Shown: piece after piece, positions 1 to 9,838 of the stretch
Numbering within the stretch: the first letter of the stretch is position 1
How the letters are laid out: each line of letters opens with the position of its first letter
Source of the DNA: Streptomyces kaniharaensis
Lineage (GTDB): Bacteria > Actinomycetota > Actinomycetes > Streptomycetales > Streptomycetaceae
Reading direction: 5' to 3'
DNA: 64,000 nucleotides
NCBI RefSeq assembly: GCF_009569385.1
Contig: NZ_WBOF01000001.1
Span: 62,001-126,000, forward strand
Notes under the pieces: model-generated
Told to the model about the DNA's origin: nothing
Databases searched by the model: none
What the model saw: only the letters and a program-made list of their open reading frames with translations
Translations under genes and position numbers: made by a program

Positions 1-3000
1 CACGAGCAGGCGATCGGCCGCCTCGCCGCACAACTCGGCTTCGCCCAGGTGTCGTTGTCCAGCGAGGCGAGCCCGCTGATGAAGCTGGTGCCGCGCGGGG
101 ACACCGCCGTGGTCGACGCCTACCTCTCCCCCGGCCTGCGCCGCTACGTCCGGCAGGTGGCCGACGAACTGGCCGGTGTCCGGCTGATGTTCATGCAGTC
201 CAACGGCGGCCTGGCCGAGGCCGGGCACTTCCGCGGCAAGGACGCGATCCTCTCCGGCCCGGCCGGCGGCATCGTCGGCATGGTGCGGATGTCCCGACTG
301 GCCGGCTACGACCGCGTGATCGGCTTCGACATGGGCGGCACGTCCACCGACGTCTCGCACTTCGCGGGCGAGTACGAGCGGGTGGTGACCACCCAGGTCT
401 CCGGGGTGCGGCTGCGGGCGCCGATGCTGGCGATCCACACCGTCGCGGCCGGCGGCGGCTCGGTGCTGCGCTTCGACGGCGGCCGGCTGCGGGTCGGGCC
501 GGACTCGGCGGGCGCCGACCCCGGCCCGGCCTGCTACCGGGGCGGCGGGCCGCTGACCGTGACCGACGCCAATCTGCTGCTCGGCCGGATCCAGGCCGAC
601 CACTTCCCCCGCGTCTTCGGGCCCGACGGCGACGAGGGACTCGACCTCGACCTGACGCGACACCGCTTCTCCGAACTGGTCAGGGAGATCGGCGACTGCT
701 CGGCGGAGGAGGCCGCCGAGGGCTTCCTGCGGATCGCGGTCGGAAACATCGCCAACGCGATCAAGCGGATCTCCGTCCAGCAGGGCCACGACGTGACCCG
801 GTACGCGCTGACCACCTTCGGCGGCGCGGGCGGCCAGCACGCCTGCGCGGTCGCCGAGGCGCTGGGCGTCCGCACCGTGCTGGTCCCGCCGATGGCCGGG
901 GTGCTGTCCGCCCTCGGCATCGGCCTGGCCGACACCACCGTCCTGCGCGAGCACGCCGTCGAACGCCCGCTGGCCGCCCAGGAGATGGCCGGTGTCCGTG
1001 CGCTGGCCGACGAGCTGGCGGCGGCCTCCACCGCCGAACTGCTCGACCAGGGCACCCCGCCGGACCGGATCCGACTGGTCTACCGGGCCCGGCTGCGCTA
1101 CCAGGGCACCGACACCACCATCGGCGTCACGCTGGGCCAACCCGACGTCATGGCCGCCGAGTTCGAGGAGCGGCACCGCGCCACCTACTCCTTCCTGATG
1201 GACCGTCCGCTGGTGATCGAGGCGCTCGCCGTCGAGGCCACCGGCCTCACCGAGCAGCCCGGACTCGACGCGCTCTCCCCCGCCCCGGCCGAGTCGCCCG
1301 AGCCTACCGAGGTGCCGCTCTACACGGGTGGCGCCTGGCGCCAAGTCCCGCTGCTGGAGCGCGAGTCGATGCGACCGGACGACACCGTGACCGGTCCGGC
1401 CGTCATCGCCGAGGCCAACGCCACCACCGTCGTGGACGACGGCTGGCGAGCCACCGTGACGCCGGCCGGCCACCTGCTGGTCGAGCAGGTCGAGGCCCGC
1501 GCCGAAGCCGGGGTGTCGACCCGGGCCGACCCCGTACTGCTGGAGATCTTCAACAACCTCTTCATGGCGATCGCCCAACAGATGGGCGCCCGGCTGGAAT
1601 CCACCGCGCAGTCGGTCAACATCAAGGAGCGGCTCGACTTCTCCTGCGCCCTCTTCGACCCGGACGGCAACCTCGTCGCCAACGCGCCGCACATCCCGGT
1701 CCACCTCGGTTCGATGGGCACCACCGTCAAGGAGGTGCTCCGCCGCCGCGGCCCGCGCCTGCGCCCCGGCGACGCCTACGCCGTCAACGACCCGTACCAC
1801 GGCGGCACCCACCTGCCCGACATCACCGTGGTGACGCCGGTCTTCGACCCGGCCGGCCGCGAACTGCTGTTCTTCGTCGCCTCCCGCGGCCACCACGCCG
1901 AGATCGGCGGCATCAGCCCCGGCTCGATGCCCGCCGCCAGCCGGGAAATCCACGAGGAGGGCGTGCTCCTCGACAACTGGCTGCTGGTGACGGACGGCCG
2001 GCTCCGCGAGGCCGAGACCCTGCGGCTGCTCACCGAGGCCCCGTTCCCGTCCCGCGACCCGGCCACCAACCTCGCCGACCTGCGCGCCCAGATCGCCGCC
2101 AACCGCAAGGGCGTCGACGAAGTGAAGGCGATGATCGAGCACTTCGGCCTCGACGTCGTCCAGGCCTACATGCGGCACGTCCAGGACAACGCCGAGCAGG
2201 CGGTGCGCAGGGCCGTCGACGGCCTGTCCGACGGCGCCTACCGCTACGAGACGGACTCCGGCGCCGTGATCGCCGTCGAGGTCCGGGTCGACCGCGAACA
2301 CCGCACCGCGACCATCGACTTCACCGGCACCTCGCCCCAGCTCGACGGCAACCTCAACGCGCCCTCCGCCGTCGTCACCGCGGCCGTCCTGTACGTGTTC
2401 CGCACCCTCGTCGCCGACGACATCCCGCTCAACGACGGCTGCCTGCGCCCCCTGCGGATCGTCGTCCCGCCCGGCTCGATGCTCGCCCCGGTGTACCCCG
2501 CCGCCGTCGCCGCCGGCAACGTCGAGACCTCACAGGCCATCACCGGCGCGCTCTACGCCGCTCTCGGCGTCCAGGCCGAGGGCTCCGGCACGATGAACAA
2601 CCTCAGTTTCGGCAACGAACGCCACCAGTACTACGAGACCATCGCCTCCGGCTCCGGCGCCGGCCCGGGCTTCCCCGGCGCCGACGCCGTCCAGACCCAC
2701 ATGACCAACTCCCGGCTCACCGACCCCGAAGTCCTCGAATGGCGCCTGCCCGTCCTCGTCGAGGAGTTCGCCGTCCGCCCCGACAGCGGCGGCACCGGCC
2801 GCTGGCCCGGCGGCAACGGCGCCCTGCGCCGGCTGCGCTTCCGCGAACCGGTGACGATCAGCATCCTGTCCGGCCACCGCCGCGTCCCGCCGTACGGCCT
2901 GGCCGGCGGCTCGCCGGGCACCCTCGGCAGCAACCGCGTCCTGCGCCACGACGGCAGCACCGAGACCCTCCCCGGCTGCGCCAACGCCGACCTGGCGGCC

Positions 3001-3054
3001 GGCGACGCCCTGGAGGTCCGCACCCCGGGCGGTGGCGGCTACGGCCATGCATAA
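1..3054 (+). CDS. hydantoinase / 5-oxoprolinase, HyuA-HyuB fusion (5' end outside window)
   Basis: ATP-dependent opening of a five-membered lactam (5-oxoproline, hydantoin or a relative). The frame is open from base 1, so the N-terminus lies outside the window and only about 1017 residues are seen. The first half is the HyuA ASKHA-type domain with DMGGTSTDVS and a GGAGGQHA segment. From about base 1525 the HyuB domain begins (LLEIFNNLFMAIAQQMG, later YHGGTHLPDITV) and runs to the C-terminal GGGGYG. The single-chain A+B arrangement matches 5-oxoprolinase-like proteins. Exact substrate cannot be told from sequence. No gene follows closely on this strand, so it probably ends its transcript here. 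Confidence 0.9.
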   Translation, partial: HEQAIGRLAAQLGFAQVSLSSEASPLMKLVPRGDTAVVDAYLSPGLRRYVRQVADELAGVRLMFMQSNGGLAEAGHFRGKDAILSGPAGGIVGMVRMSRLAGYDRVIGFDMGGTSTDVSHFAGEYERVVTTQVSGVRLRAPMLAIHTVAAGGGSVLRFDGGRLRVGPDSAGADPGPACYRGGGPLTVTDANLLLGRIQADHFPRVFGPDGDEGLDLDLTRHRFSELVREIGDCSAEEAAEGFLRIAVGNIANAIKRISVQQGHDVTRYALTTFGGAGGQHACAVAEALGVRTVLVPPMAGVLSALGIGLADTTVLREHAVERPLAAQEMAGVRALADELAAASTAELLDQGTPPDRIRLVYRARLRYQGTDTTIGVTLGQPDVMAAEFEERHRATYSFLMDRPLVIEALAVEATGLTEQPGLDALSPAPAESPEPTEVPLYTGGAWRQVPLLERESMRPDDTVTGPAVIAEANATTVVDDGWRATVTPAGHLLVEQVEARAEAGVSTRADPVLLEIFNNLFMAIAQQMGARLESTAQSVNIKERLDFSCALFDPDGNLVANAPHIPVHLGSMGTTVKEVLRRRGPRLRPGDAYAVNDPYHGGTHLPDITVVTPVFDPAGRELLFFVASRGHHAEIGGISPGSMPAASREIHEEGVLLDNWLLVTDGRLREAETLRLLTEAPFPSRDPATNLADLRAQIAANRKGVDEVKAMIEHFGLDVVQAYMRHVQDNAEQAVRRAVDGLSDGAYRYETDSGAVIAVEVRVDREHRTATIDFTGTSPQLDGNLNAPSAVVTAAVLYVFRTLVADDIPLNDGCLRPLRIVVPPGSMLAPVYPAAVAAGNVETSQAITGALYAALGVQAEGSGTMNNLSFGNERHQYYETIASGSGAGPGFPGADAVQTHMTNSRLTDPEVLEWRLPVLVEEFAVRPDSGGTGRWPGGNGALRRLRFREPVTISILSGHRRVPPYGLAGGSPGTLGSNRVLRHDGSTETLPGCANADLAAGDALEVRTPGGGGYGHA

Positions 3055-3120
3055 GCTCCGCTTGAGGCTCCCCAATATCCACTTCTGAGACCCTCATCGT
3101 CAGTAACATTGCACTCACTC

Positions 3121-3134
3121 TGTGAAATTTCACA
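3121..3134. promoter_or_regulatory. 14-bp perfect palindrome, candidate operator
   Basis: tgtgaaatttcaca is its own reverse complement. It lies about 230 bases upstream of the secreted protease start, in an AT-rich stretch. Such a site suits a dimeric repressor. Its regulator is unknown. Confidence 0.35.
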
Positions 3135-3184
3135 AATGAAGCATGCCCGGCCAAAGATAACGATCAGATAACTTTGGACTAGAC

Positions 3185-3196
3185 CGGTTTAAACCG
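3185..3196. promoter_or_regulatory. 12-bp perfect palindrome, candidate operator
   Basis: cggtttaaaccg is a perfect palindrome 51 bases downstream of the end of the 14-bp one and in the same intergenic region. Whether it is bound by a protein is inference. Confidence 0.25.
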
Positions 3197-3363
3197 CAGT
3201 TCATCAAGTGCCCGATGGGCGCCCCTCGTTGAAGCCCTCGCGCCCGCCCTCTATGCGCGCAACCCGAAATCTGATCGGACGTTGACGTTCCGCTTCCGGT
3301 GGCAGCTCTGCCAGACTCCCCCGCATTCAGTTTTCACCGTTAACGGGGAGTGAGATCTGACGC

Positions 3364-4206
3364 ATGAGCAGACACCGTAGAAAGACACGTCGGGTGGCCG
3401 TGGTTGCGGCGGCCGCCACCGTGCTGGCCGGAGCCGTCGCACTGGGCATCGAGGCCGAGGCCGAGGCCGGGCTGGTCAAGGGAACCGTCATAGGAGGGCA
3501 GGGCAACTACAGCACCATCAACGAACGCGTACTGGCCTCGCTCTCGGCCAGGATCACCGGCCGCGCGCTGCCGAACGACCGCATTCCGATGGTCTGTCGG
3601 ACCACGGGGGACACGGTCGAGAACAACAACCGCTGGATCTGGTCCGGCGCGTTCTACATCGCCGACGCCTTCATCCGCGAGAACACCGGCAACCTGCCGG
3701 TCTGCAGCTCCACCCGGCCCACCAGCTGGACGGCGCTCGACATCACCATGCAGAAGCAGGTCCAGGACCAGTGGTGCTGGGACGCCTCCGGGCTCACCAT
3801 CGCCAACTACTGGGGCTACAACCAGTACAACCAGTACGACTTCTGCCGGCTCGCCCAGCAGGGCCGCTGGGTGGACTGCAACGACCGGCCCGCCACGCTG
3901 GACGACATGGCCAACGCCCTGAACAGCATGGGCTTCCACAACAGCGGCTACGACCTGAACCGCAACGCGTCGTTCAACGAGGTCGCCAACGAGATAGCCA
4001 GCGGGCGCCCGTTCGCGGTGCGCATCGGCTGGACCTCCGGCGGCGGCCACATGAACGTCATCTACGGCTACGACAGCACCAGCAACATGATCGCCGTCGG
4101 CGATCCGTGGCCCAGCACGCAGACGTACACCTGGTGGAACTTCAACACCTACGTCAACAACGGTTCGTTCCAGTGGACCCACTCGCGGATCGGCATCCAC
4201 GCATGA
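3364..4206 (+). CDS. secreted papain-like cysteine protease with SH3-like domain
   Basis: 280 aa. Residues 1-35 are a positively charged, then hydrophobic, export signal (RRKTRR followed by an Ala/Val-rich core). Residues about 70-115 resemble a bacterial SH3-like module (VCRT...WIWSGAFYIADAFI). The catalytic part is papain/C39-like: Cys138 in QVQDQWCWD, His229 in SGGGHMNVIYGYD and Asp247 in VGDPWP form a plausible Cys-His-Asp triad. Predicted to act outside the cell on peptides or proteins. Start chosen because a purine-rich GGGGAGTGAG lies just upstream. The stop overlaps the ATGA of the next gene frame, implying coupled expression with the membrane-anchored protein downstream. Substrate not inferable. 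Confidence 0.8.
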   Translation: MSRHRRKTRRVAVVAAAATVLAGAVALGIEAEAEAGLVKGTVIGGQGNYSTINERVLASLSARITGRALPNDRIPMVCRTTGDTVENNNRWIWSGAFYIADAFIRENTGNLPVCSSTRPTSWTALDITMQKQVQDQWCWDASGLTIANYWGYNQYNQYDFCRLAQQGRWVDCNDRPATLDDMANALNSMGFHNSGYDLNRNASFNEVANEIASGRPFAVRIGWTSGGGHMNVIYGYDSTSNMIAVGDPWPSTQTYTWWNFNTYVNNGSFQWTHSRIGIHA

Positions 4207-4220
4207 GGAGACAACCGACT

Positions 4221-5189
4221 ATGCGGACTACGCGGACACTGAAGGCCGTCGCCCTCACCGCCGCCGCCCTCGTGGCCGCGGGTGCCGCCACGACGACGGC
4301 GTGGGCCGACGGCGGCACGGACGTGCCCGACTACGGCGGCGCCCAGAAGGTGCTGCGCTCCGGCACGACGCACGACACCGTCTCCCGCTTCCTCGGCGCC
4401 GCGAAGACCGCGGCCGCGCCCGGCGGCGGGACCGGGACCGGAGCCGACGGCGGCGCGGGCGGCCGGCCGAACAGCCCGAACGCGGCCGCCGCGCCGTCGT
4501 TCGATCTCAAGGACCCGGTCCCGCTGTACGAGCTGTCGGCGGACTTCGTCACCGGGAAGGCCCAGCCGACACCGCAGGGCGCGCTCAAGCTCTCCTACCT
4601 CGCCTCACGGGTGAGCGCGGCCGACGGCCACCAGGCCGCCGTCCTGCTCGCTCCGCCGGCCAAGGGCGGCGGCTGGCAGCTCGCCGGCATCCGGGACGGC
4701 GACAACGAGCTCAAGCTGGCCGAACGCGCGACCGCCGGCGCCCGCACCTTCACCGAGCCGCAGATCCACGCCTGGTACCGGCTCACCGAGAGCGGCAACG
4801 TCGAACCGCTCAACTCCGAGGCCACCACCGGCCTCGGCGGCAAGCAGAGCGTCCCCCTGGCCGCCTACCAGAAGATGGTGACCGGCCGGTACGCGGACAA
4901 GCTCCCGGGCTCCGGCTACGACAAGAAGGGGCTCGCCGGCGGGTTCGGGCTGTTCGACGGCACGGGAGCCTCGGCCGAGGCACAGGCCGGGGCTCAGGCC
5001 GAGCCGCCGGCACAACCCGCGTCACAGGCACAGGCCGAGCCGCAGACAACGCCCGTGTCGCAGGCATCGGCCGAACCGTCCCCGGCGTCCTGGCAGTTGC
5101 CGGCGGCCGGGGCCGCGGCCGCGGTGCTGGCGGCCGGCGCCGCAGGACTCTACCTGCGCCGTCGCCGCCACGCGGCGGCAACGGACTGA
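4221..5189 (+). CDS. secreted, C-terminally membrane-anchored protein of unknown function
   Basis: 322 aa from the ATG at 4221, which has GGAG about ten bases upstream. An ATG at 4203 overlapping the protease stop is an alternative. A signal peptide (MRTTRTLK then an Ala-rich core ending in ATTTAWA) is followed by a Gly/Ala/Thr-rich linker, a globular region of about 150 residues, an Ala/Gln/Glu/Pro-rich low-complexity stretch, a hydrophobic segment and a terminal RRRRH tail. That arrangement fits anchoring to the outer face of the membrane. No LPxTG-like sorting motif is seen. Translational coupling to the protease suggests a partner or substrate-presenting role; this is inference. Family not recognised. 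Confidence 0.7.
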   Translation: MRTTRTLKAVALTAAALVAAGAATTTAWADGGTDVPDYGGAQKVLRSGTTHDTVSRFLGAAKTAAAPGGGTGTGADGGAGGRPNSPNAAAAPSFDLKDPVPLYELSADFVTGKAQPTPQGALKLSYLASRVSAADGHQAAVLLAPPAKGGGWQLAGIRDGDNELKLAERATAGARTFTEPQIHAWYRLTESGNVEPLNSEATTGLGGKQSVPLAAYQKMVTGRYADKLPGSGYDKKGLAGGFGLFDGTGASAEAQAGAQAEPPAQPASQAQAEPQTTPVSQASAEPSPASWQLPAAGAAAAVLAAGAAGLYLRRRRHAAATD

Positions 5190-5212
5190 CGTCCCCGGGG
5201 CGGCGGTCGCGG

Positions 5213-6187
5213 TCACCCCGCGCCCGCCGCCCCTCTCCGTTCACCGGCCGCGCGCAGCCACCGCCGGTACGCCGGGCTGCGCCCGGCCGCGACCCGGTGG
5301 GCCGCGCGCGCGTGCTCGACCAGCGCCGCGTCCAGGGCGGCCAGCGGACCCGCCTCGTGCCACGCGATCAGGTGCCGGTACCAGAGCGGGTCGCCGGCGA
5401 TGGGCCGTACCGCGATGCCCGGCACCTCCTCGAAGGTGGCCTGGCACAGGCTCACCGCGTGCCCACCGCGGACCAGTTCGAGCAGCAGTCGCCCCTCCGC
5501 CTCATGGACGGTCCGCATCCGGTGGCCGGTCGCGTGGAAGGTGGTGGCCCAGTACTCCCGCACCCGGTCGTCGTCCGGCCGGGGCGAGACCCAGTCCTCG
5601 TCGGCGAGTTCGTCCAGCCCGACCGCCGGCCGCCCGGCGAGGCGGTGGCCGGCCGGCAGGGCGACGAAGACCGGCTCGGTGACCACCGGCCGCAGGACGA
5701 CGCCGGGCCTCGCGGGCAGCTCGTACCCGGGGCAGTCGCCGACCACGGCGGCTTCGAGGCGCCCGTGCGCGAGGTCGTCGACCAGGGGGACGGACGAGCC
5801 CTGGGCGCGGGAGACGATCCGAGCCTCGGGGTGGTGGGTGCGCAGCGCGGCGATCAGCCCGCCGAGCAGCGGGGCGTTGACGGACCCGAGCCGGAAGCGG
5901 GGGGTCGGGCTGCCGGTGGAGGCGGCCGCCAGGGCGGAGGCGCTCAGCAGCTCGTCGACGGTCGGCAGCACGGCGCGGGCGCGGGTGAGCACGGTCTCGC
6001 CGAACGCGGTCGGCACCGCCCCGGTGGGCCGGCGGTCGAACAGCGGACCACCCAACATGCCCTCGATGCGGCGCAGTTGGGCGCTGAGACCGGGCTGCGT
6101 GAGCCGGAGCGAGGCGGCGGCCCGGGTGAGGCTGCCGGTCTCGGCGATGGCGCAGATCATCCGCAGATGCCGTATCTCCAGCTCCAT
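5213..6187 (-). CDS. LysR-family transcriptional regulator
   Basis: 324 aa. N-terminal winged helix-turn-helix of LysR type (MELEIRHLRMICAIAETGSL then AAASLRLTQPGLSAQLRRIE), followed by the effector-binding region (residues about 90-300). It is divergent from the oligopeptide ABC operon, with 98 bases between the starts, so it very likely controls that operon and itself. A T-N11-A box overlaps its start codon. The effector may be a peptide or amino acid; this rests only on the neighbours. Confidence 0.88.
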   Translation of the reverse strand: MELEIRHLRMICAIAETGSLTRAAASLRLTQPGLSAQLRRIEGMLGGPLFDRRPTGAVPTAFGETVLTRARAVLPTVDELLSASALAAASTGSPTPRFRLGSVNAPLLGGLIAALRTHHPEARIVSRAQGSSVPLVDDLAHGRLEAAVVGDCPGYELPARPGVVLRPVVTEPVFVALPAGHRLAGRPAVGLDELADEDWVSPRPDDDRVREYWATTFHATGHRMRTVHEAEGRLLLELVRGGHAVSLCQATFEEVPGIAVRPIAGDPLWYRHLIAWHEAGPLAALDAALVEHARAAHRVAAGRSPAYRRWLRAAGERRGAAGAG

Positions 6188-6201
6188 AACCGGATGTTAT
6201 G
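6185..6201. promoter_or_regulatory. LysR-type T-N11-A box
   Basis: cataaccggatgttatg has arms cataac/gttatg and contains T at 6187 and A at 6199 with exactly 11 bases between, the classic LysR box. It covers the start codon of the LysR gene, consistent with autorepression, and sits in the shared promoter region with the ABC operon. Confidence 0.5.
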
Positions 6202-6285
6202 AGCAGCTGAGAGCTCCCGGAAGGCCCTGCGACGGCCCAATCTTGTCCCCACATGTGAAATGTCATATCGCACCAAGGGGTACAC

Positions 6286-7971
6286 ATGAGGACACGAAGA
6301 GCCGCACTCGCCCTGACCGCGGCCCTCGGTCTGCTGTCCGCGGCGGCCTGCGGCGGACCGAACGGGGCCGGCGCCGCCGGGGACGCCGCCCCGACGAAGG
6401 GCGGCACCCTGCACGTCCTGTCCAGCATCGACCTGGAGCACCTGGACCCGGCCCGCGCCTACGTCACCTCCACCCAGGACGTGGGCCGGCTGATCTACCG
6501 GACGCTGACCACCTTCGCCCCCGCCCCCGGGCCGGCCGGCGGGCAGATCGTCCCGGACCTGGCCACCGACACCGGGCGCCCCACCGACGGCTCGCGGACC
6601 TGGACCTTCACCCTCAGGGACGGCGTGAAGTTCGAGGACGGCCGGCCCGTCACCAGCAAGGACGTCAAGTACGGCGTCGAGCGCACCTTCGCCGCCGAGC
6701 TGCCCGAGGGCCCGCCGTACGCCCGGCTCTGGCTGGCGGGCGGCGACACCTACAAGGGCCCGTACCCGGACCGGGCGGGCCTCGCGTCGATCGAGACCCC
6801 GGACGAGCGGACCGTCGTCTTCCACCTCAACCGGCCGGTGGCCGACTTCGGCTCCGCCGTGTCGCTGCCGATGTTCGCCCCGGTGCCGCAGGACAAGGAC
6901 ACCGGCGTCGGCTACGACAACCGCCCGTTCTCCTCCGGTCCGTACCGGATCGACGCCTTCGAGCCCAAGAAGCGGCTCACGCTCGTCCGCAACCCCTCGT
7001 GGGACCCGGCGACCGACACCGTTCGCAAGGGCCTGCCCGACAAGGTCGTCATCGACCTCAACCTCGACCCGGCCGTGGTCGACCAGCGGCTGATCGCCGG
7101 TCAGGGCGAGGACGCGAACGCCGTCGCCCTGGAGCCGATCGGCCCGGCCTCCGTCGGGCGGGTGGTCAACGACCCGCAGCTGAAGAAGCGCCTGGTCACC
7201 GGCGAGTCCATCAACACCCGGTTCCTCGCCGTCAACACCAGGCACCAGCCGCTGGACGACGTCCGGGTGCGGCAGGCGATCGCGTACGCGCTCGACAAGG
7301 ACGCGCTGCGCACCACCCGCGGCGGCCCGATCGCCGGCGACCTCGCCACCACGCTGCTGCCGCCCACCCTGCCCGGCGCGGCGCCCGAGGACCCGTACCC
7401 GAGCCAGGACGGCAAGGGCGACCCGGACAAGGCCAAGGCCCTGCTCGCCGAGGCCGGCCACGCCTCCGGCCTGGAGCTCACCCTCGACACCCCGGCCACC
7501 GCGGGCGGCAAGGCGCAGGGCGAGGCGGTGCAGGCCTCGCTCGCCCGGGCCGGCATCACCGTGAAGATCAACGAGATCAGCTCCTCGGCGTTCTACAGCA
7601 CGGTCGGCAGCCCGGCCCGCCAGCACGACCTGGTGATCGACGGCTGGACACCGGACTGGCCGGGCGCCTCCACCTACCTGCCGATCCTGTTCGACGGCCG
7701 GCTCGTCACCGCCGAGGGCAACAACAACCGCGCCCAGTACGACTCCCCCGAGGTCGACACCCGGCTGGACGAGATCGCCGCCACCGGCGACCCGGCCGCC
7801 GCCCAGCGCGCGTACGGCGAGCTCGCGAAGCGGATCATGCGGGACGCCCCGGTCGTCCCGTTCCTCTGGGACCGCGCCGCCGTCCTGGTCGGGCCGAACG
7901 TGGCCGGCGCGTACGGCCACACCGCCTTCGTCGGCCGGCTCGACCTCGTCTCGCTGGGGCTGCGGAAGTGA
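6286..7971 (+). CDS. oligopeptide/dipeptide ABC transporter substrate-binding lipoprotein
   Basis: 561 aa, SBP family 5 (DppA/OppA type). The signal peptide ends in the lipobox SAAAC followed by GG, so it is a lipoprotein on the outer face of the membrane. Family features include GGTLHVLSSID, the DGVKFEDGRPVTSKDVKYGVER segment typical of these proteins (residues about 115-135) and the C-terminal VVPFLWDRAAVLV. It captures peptides for the permeases encoded next. First gene of a six-gene run in which each stop overlaps the next start. Confidence 0.92.
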   Translation: MRTRRAALALTAALGLLSAAACGGPNGAGAAGDAAPTKGGTLHVLSSIDLEHLDPARAYVTSTQDVGRLIYRTLTTFAPAPGPAGGQIVPDLATDTGRPTDGSRTWTFTLRDGVKFEDGRPVTSKDVKYGVERTFAAELPEGPPYARLWLAGGDTYKGPYPDRAGLASIETPDERTVVFHLNRPVADFGSAVSLPMFAPVPQDKDTGVGYDNRPFSSGPYRIDAFEPKKRLTLVRNPSWDPATDTVRKGLPDKVVIDLNLDPAVVDQRLIAGQGEDANAVALEPIGPASVGRVVNDPQLKKRLVTGESINTRFLAVNTRHQPLDDVRVRQAIAYALDKDALRTTRGGPIAGDLATTLLPPTLPGAAPEDPYPSQDGKGDPDKAKALLAEAGHASGLELTLDTPATAGGKAQGEAVQASLARAGITVKINEISSSAFYSTVGSPARQHDLVIDGWTPDWPGASTYLPILFDGRLVTAEGNNNRAQYDSPEVDTRLDEIAATGDPAAAQRAYGELAKRIMRDAPVVPFLWDRAAVLVGPNVAGAYGHTAFVGRLDLVSLGLRK

Positions 7972-8849
7972 CCGTCCTGCGCAAGCTGCTCGCCCAGCGT
8001 TCGGCCCTGCTCGCGCTGGCCTCGGTGGCGCTGCTGGTGCTCGTCGCGCTCGCCGCCCCGCTGATCACCTGGCTGGCCGGCAGCTCCCCGACGGCCTTCC
8101 ACGGCGAGGCCGTGGACCCGGCGCTCGGCGGCCTGCCGCGCGGCGCCGCGGGCGGGATCGGCAGCGAGCACTGGCTGGGCGTCGAACCCGTCAACGGCCG
8201 GGACGTGCTCGCCCGGGTCGTGTACGGCGCGCGGGTCTCGCTGCTGATCGCCGTGCTGGCCACCGCCGTGTCCGTGGTCCTCGGCACCACGCTCGGCCTG
8301 CTCGCCGGCTTCCTCGGCGGCTGGGCCGACACCGTGATCGGCCGGCTGATGGACCTGCTGATGTCCTTCCCCAGCCTGATCTTCATGATCGCGCTGATCT
8401 CGGCCGCGCCCGGGGCCGACCGCCGGCTGCTGCTGGTCGTGGTGCTCGGCTTCTTCGGCTGGCCGTACGTCGGGCGGATCGTCCGCGGTCAGGCGATGGT
8501 GCTCGCCCGCGGCGAGTTCGTGGCGGCGGCCCGGGTGCTCGGTGCGTCCCGGCGGACGCTGCTGCTGCGCGAAGTCCTGCCCAACCTGACCGGACCGGTG
8601 CTGGTGGTGGCGACGATGTCGATCCCGGCCTGCATCGCCACCGAGGCCGGGCTGTCCTTCCTCGGCGTGGGCGTGCAGCCGCCGACACCCTCCTGGGGGC
8701 AGATGATCGCCACCGCCGTGCCCTGGTACGCCTCCGACCCGGCCTACTTCCTCATCCCCGGCGTCCTCCTGTTCGTCACCGTGCTCGCCTTCAACGTGCT
8801 GGGCGACGCCGTGCGCGACGCGCTCGACCCCCGGAGCAAGCGACGATGA
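7968..8849 (+). CDS. peptide ABC transporter permease, DppC/OppC type
   Basis: 293 aa from the GTG at 7968, whose GTGA overlaps the stop of the binding-protein gene. Hydrophobic N-terminal helix (LLALASVALLVLVALAAPLI), then a BPD_transp_1 domain with the EAA loop around RVLGASRRTLLLREVLPNL, and several further membrane helices. The N-terminal extracytoplasmic loop containing HWLGVEPVNGRDVLARVV is characteristic of the DppC branch. Forms the membrane channel with the next gene product. Confidence 0.9.
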   Translation: MTVLRKLLAQRSALLALASVALLVLVALAAPLITWLAGSSPTAFHGEAVDPALGGLPRGAAGGIGSEHWLGVEPVNGRDVLARVVYGARVSLLIAVLATAVSVVLGTTLGLLAGFLGGWADTVIGRLMDLLMSFPSLIFMIALISAAPGADRRLLLVVVLGFFGWPYVGRIVRGQAMVLARGEFVAAARVLGASRRTLLLREVLPNLTGPVLVVATMSIPACIATEAGLSFLGVGVQPPTPSWGQMIATAVPWYASDPAYFLIPGVLLFVTVLAFNVLGDAVRDALDPRSKRR

Positions 8850-9838
8850 TCCTCTACCTGCTGCGAAGACTGGCCGTCACCGCGCTCATCCTGCTGGTGA
8901 TCTGCGCCGCCACCTTCGCGATCTTCTACCTGATGCCCGCCGACCCAGCCCAGGGCGCCTGCGGCAAGGCCTGCAGCCCCGAACGGCTCGCCGCGATCCG
9001 CGCCACCCTCGGGCTGGACCGCTCCCCGATCGCCCAGTTCGGGGACTACCTCGGCGGCATCCTCTCCGGCCGCACCTACGGCACCGGCGCGCAGGCCGTC
9101 CAGTGCCCGTTCCCCTGCCTGGGCTTCAGCTTCCAGACGGACCGGCCGGTCTGGGAGCTGCTGACCAGCCGGCTGCCCGTCAGCGTCTCCATCGCCGTCG
9201 GTGCGGCGGTGCTGTGGCTGGCGGTCGGCGTGGCGGCGGGCGTGGTGTCGGCGCTGCGGCACGGGAGCCTGTGGGACCGCGCCGCCATGACGGCCGCCCT
9301 CGGCGGGGTCTCGCTGCCGATCTACTTCACCGCGCTGGTGCTCCAGTACCTGCTGGTGGTCGAGTTGAACGTGCTGCCCTACCCGACGGCCGTCCCCCTC
9401 ACCGAGGACCCGGCCGGCTGGGCGGAGTCCATGGCCATGCCCTGGATCACCCTGGCCATGCTCTACGCCGGGGTGTACGCCCGGATCACCCGCAGCGAGA
9501 TGCTGGAGAGCCTCGGCCAGAACTACGTCCGCACGGCGCGCGCCAAGGGGCTGGCCGAAGTCACCGTGGTGCGCCGGCACGCGCTGCGGCCCGCGCTGAT
9601 GCCGATCGTGACGATCTTCGGGATGGACCTCGGCGCGCTGCTCGGCGGCGCGCTGATCACCGAGTCGGTCTTCGGCCTGCCCGGCGTCGGCAAGCTCGCC
9701 GCCGACGCGATCGCTGGCGCCGACCAGCCGGTGATCCTCGGCGTGACGCTGTTCGCCGCCTCCTTCGTGGTCCTCGCCAACCTGGTGGTCGACCTCGTCT
9801 ACGCCGTGCTCGACCCGAGAGTGAGGGCCGTGGGATGA
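8846..9838 (+). CDS. peptide ABC transporter permease, DppB/OppB type
   Basis: 330 aa. Starts with [19 protein letters not shown], the usual DppB N-terminal helix, and has the GEYARITR-like [13 protein letters not shown] and an EAA loop ([25 protein letters not shown]). ATGA overlap with the preceding permease gene. The gene order SBP-DppC-DppB-DppD-DppF inverts the usual DppB-DppC order, a minor oddity. Integral membrane, partner of the other permease. Confidence 0.9.
   Translation: MILYLLRRLAVTALILLVICAATFAIFYLMPADPAQGACGKACSPERLAAIRATLGLDRSPIAQFGDYLGGILSGRTYGTGAQAVQCPFPCLGFSFQTDRPVWELLTSRLPVSVSIAVGAAVLWLAVGVAAGVVSALRHGSLWDRAAMTAALGGVSLPIYFTALVLQYLLVVELNVLPYPTAVPLTEDPAGWAESMAMPWITLAMLYAGVYARITRSEMLESLGQNYVRTARAKGLAEVTVVRRHALRPALMPIVTIFGMDLGALLGGALITESVFGLPGVGKLAADAIAGADQPVILGVTLFAASFVVLANLVVDLVYAVLDPRVRAVG

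Larger units (their letters stand above)
3055..3363. other. AT-richer intergenic region with two palindromes
   Basis: 309 bases with no coding potential, noticeably richer in A/T than the flanks. It holds the two perfect palindromes listed separately and presumably the promoter of the protease gene that starts at 3364. No clear -35/-10 pair was assigned. Confidence 0.6.
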
